This document shows, one piece after another, positions 61,870 through 64,000 of a DNA stretch of 64,000 nt (positions within the stretch are counted from its first letter, which is position 1; every line of letters starts with the position of its first letter). This stretch comes from an uncultured Pseudokineococcus sp. (GTDB lineage: Bacteria > Actinomycetota > Actinomycetes > Actinomycetales > Quadrisphaeraceae), in assembly GCF_947499845.1 (NCBI RefSeq), contig NZ_CANMPM010000002.1:297515-361514 (forward strand), written 5' to 3'. The translations under genes were made by a program, and so were the position numbers. The notes below the pieces were generated by a model. That model was not told the origin of the DNA, searched no databases, and was given only the letters and a program-made list of their open reading frames with translations.

Positions 61870-63417
61870 TCAGCCGCCGCAGGGGCGGGCGGCGGCCGCG
61901 CGCGCCGTCGGGTCGCCCCACTCGGGCCACGGCCGCGGGTCGTCGACGGGCGCCCAGCGGCCCTCGACGAGCGCGTACTCCCACCCGGGGCCGTCCGAGA
62001 CGAGCGCGCGGAGCGCGGCGACCAGCCGGTCGACGTCCTCGGCCCGCGACCCGACGCCGACGCTCGCCCGTACGGCGCCCTCGCGCAGGCCCAGGCGCTC
62101 GAGGAGCGGGTGCGCGCAGAAGCGCCCGTCACGGACCCCGATCCCGTGCTCGGCGGACAGGACGGCCGCCACGAGGCCGGGGGCGACGCCGTCGACGGTG
62201 AAGGTGACGACGCCGATGGCCGAGGGCGCCCCCTCGAGCGCGCGGTGCACCCGCACGCCCGGCACGCCCGCCAGGCCGTCCACGAGGCGCTCCCGCAGGG
62301 CCCGCTCGTGCGCCTCGAGCGCGCCGCCGGCGAGCGCCTGCAGCGCGTCGCAGGCCGCGGCGAGAGCGGCGACGCCGAGGACGTTGGGCGTCCCGCCCTC
62401 GTGGCGGGCGGGCGCGGCCGCCCAGCGGACGTCGTCCAGGCCCACCTCGGCGACCGCCCCGCCGCCGGCGAGGTAGGGGGTGCCCTCGTCGAGCCAGTCG
62501 CGGCGCCCGACGAGCGCGCCCGCGCCGAAGGGCGCGTACAGCTTGTGGCCGGAGAGGGCCACCCAGTCGACGCCGTCGCGGGCCACGTCGACCGCCCGGT
62601 GGGGCGCGAGCTGGGCGGCGTCGACGGCGAGGCGGGCCCCGGCGGTGTGCGCGAGGTCGGCCACGCGGCGCAGCGGCAGCTCCTCCCCCGTGACGTTGCT
62701 CGCGCCGGTGACGGCGACGAGCGCCGTCGGCTCGGCGGCCAGGGCGTCCGCGAGGACGGCCAGCGTCCCCTCGAGGGTCGGCGCGGCCTCGACGACGCGC
62801 GAGGTCACGCCCCGGTGGCCCTGCGTGCGCCACGGCAGGAGGTTGGCGTGGTGCTCGAGGTCGAGGACGAGCACCGAGCCGCCGTCGGGCACGCAGCCGG
62901 CGAGGACGGCCAGGGCGTCGGTCGTGCTCCGCGTCCAGACGACGACGTCGTCCGCGCGGGCCCCGACGAAGCCGCCGACGACGTCGCGCGCCCCCTCGAG
63001 GACGGCCGTGCTCACCTGCGAGGCGTACCCGGCGCCGCGGTGGACGCTGGCGTACAGCGGCAGGACCCGCTCGACGTGGTCGGCGACCCAGCACAGGGCG
63101 GGCGCGCTGGCCGCGACGTCGAGGTTGGCGTAGCGCGCGGTGCCGCCGGTCACGAGGGGCACCTGCTCCTCGCCGCCGACGACGGGCAGCAGCGGCTCCT
63201 CGCCCGGCGCAGGCGCGGTCCGGGCCCGGGACGGCGCCGGGCCCTCCGGCTGCGCCGGGACGCCCTGGGACACGGACCGCACGGTGCTGGACGGCGAGGC
63301 GGGGGGCGGCACGACGGCGAGGCGCCGGGCGGGCGGGGCCGCTGCCGGAGCTCGGTCGACGGCCCGGTCGAGGGCCCGGTCGAGGGCGCGGTCAGCGACG
63401 ACGGGGTGCGTGCTCAT
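61870..63417 (-). CDS. class-V aminotransferase (cysteine desulfurase/selenocysteine lyase-like)
   Basis: A 515-residue PLP enzyme. The first 85 residues are Pro/Ala-rich and open with tandem DRALDRALDRAVDRA. The catalytic fold starts near ARYANLDVAASAPAL. PLP contacts are LEHHANLLPW and VDAAQLAPHRAVDV, and PLP Lys292 lies in LSGHKLYAPFG. VRDGRFCAHPLLERLG places Cys434 where SufS-type enzymes carry the persulfide Cys, although Phe replaces the preceding His. The enzyme probably mobilises sulfur from cysteine or a related thiol amino acid. ATG 63417 has AGGAGA upstream. The mRNA leader is a SAM-IV riboswitch, tying the gene to methionine/SAM level. Confidence 0.9.
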   Translation of the reverse strand: MSTHPVVADRALDRALDRAVDRAPAAAPPARRLAVVPPPASPSSTVRSVSQGVPAQPEGPAPSRARTAPAPGEEPLLPVVGGEEQVPLVTGGTARYANLDVAASAPALCWVADHVERVLPLYASVHRGAGYASQVSTAVLEGARDVVGGFVGARADDVVVWTRSTTDALAVLAGCVPDGGSVLVLDLEHHANLLPWRTQGHRGVTSRVVEAAPTLEGTLAVLADALAAEPTALVAVTGASNVTGEELPLRRVADLAHTAGARLAVDAAQLAPHRAVDVARDGVDWVALSGHKLYAPFGAGALVGRRDWLDEGTPYLAGGGAVAEVGLDDVRWAAAPARHEGGTPNVLGVAALAAACDALQALAGGALEAHERALRERLVDGLAGVPGVRVHRALEGAPSAIGVVTFTVDGVAPGLVAAVLSAEHGIGVRDGRFCAHPLLERLGLREGAVRASVGVGSRAEDVDRLVAALRALVSDGPGWEYALVEGRWAPVDDPRPWPEWGDPTARAAAARPCGG

Positions 63418-63449
63418 AGGGGTCTCCTGCGGCGTCCACCGGACCCGGA

Positions 63450-63562
63450 GGTCCGCGCTTGCCGCACCAGGGCCGGTGCGGCCAGGTCCTCACCCGGGGC
63501 ACCCCACCGCGGAGGAGGGTTGCCGGCCAGCGAGCCGGGGCTTGTCGCTGGCGCTCTTGACC
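63450..63562 (-). ncRNA. SAM-IV riboswitch
   Basis: The minus-strand leader reads GGTCAAGAGCGCCAGCG, then CAAGCCCCGGC, GCTGGCCGGCAACCC, GGTGGGGTGCCCCGGG, GAGGACC, and after a hairpin GGCAAGCGCGGACC. These blocks, in order and spacing, match the actinobacterial SAM-IV aptamer (SAM-I-like core with a distinct downstream pseudoknot stem). It ends 32 nt before ATG 63417. A GGACC/GGTCC pairing just after the aptamer could form the expression platform. High SAM should reduce expression of the downstream class-V aminotransferase. Confidence 0.93.
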
Positions 63563-63570
63563 TGCCGACG

Positions 63571-63576
63571 ACGCTA
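63571..63576 (-). promoter_or_regulatory. -10 element of the riboswitch transcript
   Basis: TAGCGT on the minus strand ends 8 nt before the first paired base of the SAM-IV aptamer, so the transcript probably begins at the aptamer. Confidence 0.55.
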
Positions 63577-63722
63577 GGGCACCCACCGCCGGCCGCACCA
63601 CCCCTCGGGACGGGCGTCCCGCCATCCGGGACGCCGCACCGCGCCGTCACCCGGTCGGCCCCGTCGGAGGCGGCCTCCTATGCGCTGCGCGGGGTGAGCC
63701 CCACCTCCCCCCCGGGCCCCCT

Positions 63723-63788
63723 GCGAAGGTGACGCCCCCTTCACCCCTGAGCCCCCTCACGACGCGAAGGTGACGCCCCCTTCACCCC
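63723..63788. repeat. 25-bp direct repeat pair, 41-bp period
   Basis: A 25-bp unit starting GCGAAGGTGACGCC is present exactly twice (63723-63747 and 63764-63788). Each copy can fold by GAAGG/CCTTC. The region 63577-63893 otherwise shows no gene; it is filled by this pair and the adjacent 24-bp pair. Confidence 0.8.
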
Positions 63789-63801
63789 AGGGTCCCCTCG
63801 A

Positions 63802-63867
63802 GGGCGAGTCGTCGCCTGCTCGCCCTCCGAGGACGGGCACAGGGGGCGAGTCGTCGCCTCTTCGCCC
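63802..63867. repeat. two copies of the 24-bp palindromic repeat, 42-bp period
   Basis: 63802-63825 is the exact reverse complement of the units at 3089-3154. 63844-63867 differs at 2 of 24 positions. Starts are again 42 bp apart, with an 18-bp spacer, 60 kb away from the first pair. Confidence 0.85.
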
Positions 63868-63893
63868 TCCTGCGCACCCCGGAGGGCGCCGTC

Positions 63894-64000
63894 TCAGCCC
63901 TGATCCACCGGTGGTGGGCGGCTTGGCGGGGGTGATGTAGGCCGGGGTGCCCCGGTGACCAGGAAGGATGTCGAGTGCGACGTCCACACCCCGCCGGTTA
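63894..64000 (-). CDS. possible C-terminal end of a gene cut by the window edge
   Basis: On the minus strand a frame open from the window edge ends at TGA (plus-strand 63896-63894). It would encode about 34 residues, Pro/Ser-rich, including VWTSHSTSFLVTGAP. No family is recognised, and another frame on the same strand (reading VDVALDILPGHRGTPAY) is also open. The only support is position: in this window the 23-24-bp repeat sets lie just downstream of stop codons. It may be non-coding. Confidence 0.2.
   Translation of the reverse strand, partial: TGGVWTSHSTSFLVTGAPRPTSPPPSRPPPVDQG

Noticed and set aside
63757..63987. A 76-codon minus-strand frame at the window end
   Set aside because: Most of it consists of the 24- and 25-bp repeats, so it is unlikely to be a real protein; only the edge fragment was kept, at low confidence.

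Overview
The window is very GC-rich DNA from an actinobacterium. The evidence is an FbiC-type F420 (FO synthase) gene, Lsr2, an actinobacterial HU, a SAM-IV riboswitch, an ANTAR-domain regulator, a class F sortase, many GTG starts and frequent leaderless-type starts (a TANNNT-like hexamer 6-8 nt before the start codon). The order or genus cannot be fixed from the sequence alone; a Kineosporiales/Micrococcales-like lineage is only a guess. No integrase, transposase, phage gene or CRISPR array was seen, so the window reads as ordinary chromosome.

Layout. 1-4.3 kb: the end of an ABC-2 exporter, secreted gamma-glutamyltranspeptidase, a small zinc-ribbon protein and a Pr6Pr-family membrane protein. 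4.3-11.4 kb: a sugar locus with an ABC importer (lipoprotein plus two permeases), a PfkB kinase, a divergent NAD-dependent GH4 glycosidase and a Gfo/Idh/MocA oxidoreductase. 11.5-14.4 kb: macro-domain protein, tRNA-Lys and a BCCT osmolyte transporter. 14.5-20.4 kb: envelope block with an MFS transporter, MprF-like lysyl-PG synthase/flippase, GH114-like lipoprotein and class F sortase. 20.4-28.7 kb: GH15 hydrolase, SDR, luciferase-like oxidoreductase, alpha/beta hydrolase, threonine synthase-like enzyme, CynX/NimT-type MFS and GNAT. 28.8-35.4 kb: catalase with an ankyrin partner, secreted S33 peptidase and Tat-exported PhoX. 35.5-45.1 kb: SDR, GCS2 ligase, L,D-transpeptidase, GAF-ANTAR regulator, ArgF, HU, GNATs and an M15-like lipoprotein. 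45.2-50.4 kb: M23 peptidase, GT1 glycosyltransferase, Lsr2 and a Tat lipoprotein of the intradiol dioxygenase family. 50.4-54.6 kb: an ABC system whose ATPase is fused to a secreted alpha/beta hydrolase. 54.7-63.6 kb: Zn-ADH plus NUDIX, SurE, FbiC, an MFS exporter, and a class-V aminotransferase (cysteine desulfurase-like) under a SAM-IV riboswitch.

How parts may work together. The sugar locus looks like import followed by ATP-dependent phosphorylation and NAD-dependent glycoside cleavage. The MprF/GH114/sortase and L,D-transpeptidase/M23/M15-like genes all act on the cell envelope. Catalase plus ankyrin is a peroxide-defence pair.

Two things stand out. First, one 1033-residue reading frame joins a signal peptide, an S15/CocE-like hydrolase, one membrane span and a cytoplasmic ABC ATPase, and is translationally coupled to a permease. 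Second, short intergenic repeats of 23-24 bp recur at four places with an exact 42-bp start-to-start period (a related 25-bp pair has 41 bp). Three of the four lie between convergent genes, and the longest set mixes orientations.
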